This document shows positions 62,348-64,000 of a stretch of DNA of 64,000 bases, in pieces. Origin of the DNA: an uncultured Pelagibacteraceae bacterium (GTDB lineage: Bacteria > Pseudomonadota > Alphaproteobacteria > Pelagibacterales > Pelagibacteraceae); NCBI GenBank assembly GCA_902543375.1, contig CACBYE010000005.1, positions 35,885 through 99,884 on the forward strand. Reading direction: 5' to 3'. Under the pieces are notes generated by a model, which had not been told where the DNA came from, ran no database searches, and was given only the letters and a program-made list of their open reading frames with translations. The position numbers and the translations under genes were made by a program. The first letter of the stretch is position 1. Every line of letters begins with the position of its first letter.

Positions 62348-63343
62348 TTGAGCAGTATAACAAAAAAAAAAATCGACCGATCATTAAACTTTGTTTACTC
62401 AGACAACAATACTTTAAGCGTTATATTCCATGATAATGATCTATTAATGGGTGTTGTCGGCGAATTTAACAAAAATTTACAGAAATTGGAAAAAATTGCA
62501 AAATGTAGTTTATATTCTAGAGGGAATTCTATTCTAATTAAATCAAATCCTGAAACCAATGAAAAAATTAAAAACGCCATTCAATTTTTGGCCGATCAAT
62601 TTATTAACAATGGTAGTATTGAAAATAAAGATATACTTTCGTCAGTAGATAAATTTATGATCAGTGAAAAAGTTAAGAATAATAATATTACGGACATAAT
62701 TAGAACTCCTAAAAAATCCATAATACCAAGATCTGAGAAACAAAAAGGTTATGTAAGAGCTTTAAGGCAAAAAGATATAATAATTTCAGCTGGACCTGCT
62801 GGAACGGGTAAAACTTTTCTAGCAGTTGCTGTGGGTTTAACTATGCTCTTAGAAAAAAAAATTGAAAGAATAATTTTGTCTAGACCAGCAGTTGAGGCTG
62901 GAGAACGTTTAGGATTTTTACCAGGGGACATGAAAGAAAAAGTGGATCCCTACCTGAGGCCTCTATATGACTCGCTTTATGATCTCTTTGATTTTGAAAA
63001 AATACAAAGAATGATCGAAATTGGAGACATAGAAATTGCACCTTTAGCATTTATGAGAGGTCGAACACTTAAAAATTCTTTTGCAATTTTAGATGAAGCA
63101 CAAAATGCAACAGACACTCAAATCAAAATGTTCCTTACACGTATCGGTGAAAACTCAAAAATTGTGGTAAATGGAGACCCAACTCAAATTGATTTACCAA
63201 ATAAAAATATGTCAGGATTAATTAGGGCAAAAGAATTACTTGGACATTTAAAAGAAATATCAATAGTTGATTTTGATCATTTTGATGTTGTCAGGCACCC
63301 ACTTGTTTCAAAAATTGTAAAAGCATACTCAAATAATGATTAA
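62348..63343 (+). CDS. PhoH-like P-loop protein
   Basis: PhoH-like proteins are predicted ATPases, in several bacteria linked with YbeY and RNA metabolism. The 331-residue protein begins with a TTG codon at 62348 and has an N-terminal domain (about 1-110), the P-loop GPAGTGKT (149-156) and Walker B AILDEAQNAT with D249/E250. SRPAVEAGERLGFLPGDMKEK near 177 is typical. It overlaps ybeY by eight bases and follows miaB, the conserved order. Confidence 0.94.
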   Translation: MSSITKKKIDRSLNFVYSDNNTLSVIFHDNDLLMGVVGEFNKNLQKLEKIAKCSLYSRGNSILIKSNPETNEKIKNAIQFLADQFINNGSIENKDILSSVDKFMISEKVKNNNITDIIRTPKKSIIPRSEKQKGYVRALRQKDIIISAGPAGTGKTFLAVAVGLTMLLEKKIERIILSRPAVEAGERLGFLPGDMKEKVDPYLRPLYDSLYDLFDFEKIQRMIEIGDIEIAPLAFMRGRTLKNSFAILDEAQNATDTQIKMFLTRIGENSKIVVNGDPTQIDLPNKNMSGLIRAKELLGHLKEISIVDFDHFDVVRHPLVSKIVKAYSNND

Positions 63344-63797
63344 TGTTAATGTCTTCTCAGAGGAGAAGGCTTGGTCAAAAAGACTGAAAAATAAAAATCT
63401 CTTTTTTAAAAAAATATGCAAAGCTTTGCCAAAAAAATATCAATTTTCCAATAAAAAAGTGTCTTTTTCTTTACTTCTTTCTAATAATAAAAATATTAAA
63501 AAATTAAATAAAAATTTTAGAAATAAAAATAAATCTACTGATATTTTATCTTTTCCATTAAGTAAAAAAATTAAAATCTCAAAAAATACTTATTTAGGAG
63601 ATGTTGTTATTAGCTATGAATATTTAGATAAACCTAATTCTAATAATTTAAAATTATTTAAAGAAAAAGTTATAAAATTATTTATTCACGGTTTCTTACA
63701 TCTTTTAGGTTTTGATCATAGGAAAGATAAAGATTATTATAAAATGTTAAGAGAGGAAGATATTTTATATAAACGTGTAAAATCAAAGTTAAATTAA
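63336..63797 (+). CDS. ybeY: endoribonuclease YbeY
   Basis: YbeY is a metallo-endoribonuclease involved in rRNA processing and quality control. The 153-residue protein carries the zinc motif HGFLHLLGFDH at 118-128 with H118, H122 and H128, and the STDILSFPL strand near 67-75. The sequence is extremely lysine-rich. It overlaps phoH by eight bases and precedes lnt by one base; hlyC/corC, common between them elsewhere, is missing. Confidence 0.95.
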   Translation: MINVNVFSEEKAWSKRLKNKNLFFKKICKALPKKYQFSNKKVSFSLLLSNNKNIKKLNKNFRNKNKSTDILSFPLSKKIKISKNTYLGDVVISYEYLDKPNSNNLKLFKEKVIKLFIHGFLHLLGFDHRKDKDYYKMLREEDILYKRVKSKLN

Positions 63798-63798
63798 A

Positions 63799-64000
63799 TT
63801 GAAAAAAAAAATTTATATTGAGTCAATTCTTTTAATTTTATTAGGTTTATTTTCATCTTTAAGTTTACCTCCTTTTAATTACGTCCTAATTAATTTTGTA
63901 ACTTTTAGTTTACTTTACATTCTTTTAATAAGAATTTCATTAACAACTAAAAACAGAAAAATATTTTTTCTTTATGGTTGGTTATTTGGTTTTGGATATT
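63799..64000 (+). CDS. lnt: apolipoprotein N-acyltransferase, N-terminal part (cut by window edge)
   Basis: Lnt adds the third acyl chain to lipoproteins in the inner membrane. Only about 67 codons are visible, from a TTG start at 63799 placed one base after the ybeY stop. The translation has a membrane segment with LGLFSSLSLPPFNYVLINF and ends GWLFGFGYF, both matching the first helices of Lnt. Its location after phoH-ybeY is the familiar one. The catalytic triad lies outside the window. Confidence 0.88.
   Translation, partial: MKKKIYIESILLILLGLFSSLSLPPFNYVLINFVTFSLLYILLIRISLTTKNRKIFFLYGWLFGFGY

Overview
The window looks like a piece of a streamlined, AT-rich alphaproteobacterial chromosome, most likely SAR11 (Pelagibacterales). 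The reasons are the very AT-rich sequence, gaps that are nearly all under 120 bases, many 1-20 base overlaps between neighbours, and gene neighbourhoods typical of Alphaproteobacteria (rpe-heparinase-purH; hisB-H-A-F-E-hinT; hemE next to a PpsR/Maf/AroE/CoaE/DnaQ/SecB cluster; mnmE-mnmG-rsmG-parA-parB; tsaB-fur-miaB-phoH-ybeY-lnt). I see no phage, transposon, CRISPR array, rRNA or defence island. The assignment rests on gene content and order read by eye, with no database search.

Layout. 1-3.4 kb: the end of acetyl-CoA synthetase, a convergent unknown protein, and a two-subunit sodium/solute symporter. 3.5-8.1 kb: YggT-like protein, rpe, heparinase II/III-like protein, purH, pterin carbinolamine dehydratase, tRNA-Gly(GCC). 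8.1-13.5 kb: sulfotransferase, Lon-N protein, UbiH-like hydroxylase, ftsK, lolA. 13.5-17.3 kb: a leftward histidine operon (hisB, H, A, F, E) ending in hinT and a GNAT gene. 17.4-19.3 kb: hslVU. 19.3-24.6 kb: Smr, Tim44-like, FxsA, SecB, dnaQ, coaE, aroE, maf, ppsR. 24.6-24.9 kb: a 282-base AT-rich gap that I propose as the chromosome origin. 24.9-34.3 kb: hemE, hemH, hemJ, rho, mnmE, mnmG, rsmG (carrying a parS site), parA, parB, all rightward. 34.3-38.9 kb: holA, lptE, leuS, a DUF3576 lipoprotein. 39.1-40.1 kb: a porin with a strong terminator. 40.1-45.5 kb: thiE-like, yggS, L,D-transpeptidase-like, an OmpR-type regulator, adenosine kinase-like, nth, dapB, second sulfotransferase. 45.6-50 kb: grpE-dnaK-dnaJ and rdgB. 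50-59.2 kb: LpoA-like protein, rsmI, dual-BON lipoprotein, maeB, murJ, trpS, Nfu-type scaffold, Bax-like glucosaminidase. 59.2-64 kb: polysaccharide deacetylase, short tsaB, fur-type regulator, miaB, phoH, ybeY, start of lnt.

How it fits together. The centre of the window is the replication and segregation locus: proposed oriC between ppsR and hemE, genes running away from it on both sides, and parS-parA-parB about 7-9 kb to the right. Three proteostasis transcription units (hslVU, grpE, dnaK) have upstream sequences resembling heat-shock sigma factor promoters; for hslV and grpE the predicted transcript would start almost at the ATG. Envelope functions recur (LolA, LptE, Lnt, MurJ, LpoA-like, dual-BON lipoprotein, porin, L,D-transpeptidase).

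The most interesting signals are small: the oriC candidate with a DnaA-trio-like repeat, the heat-shock-like promoters on leaderless-looking genes, an EF-hand-like loop inside the symporter, paired palindromic boxes upstream of it, head-to-head overlapping gene starts, and a TsaB half the usual size. I did not find a clearly new multi-gene system; this is largely core genome.
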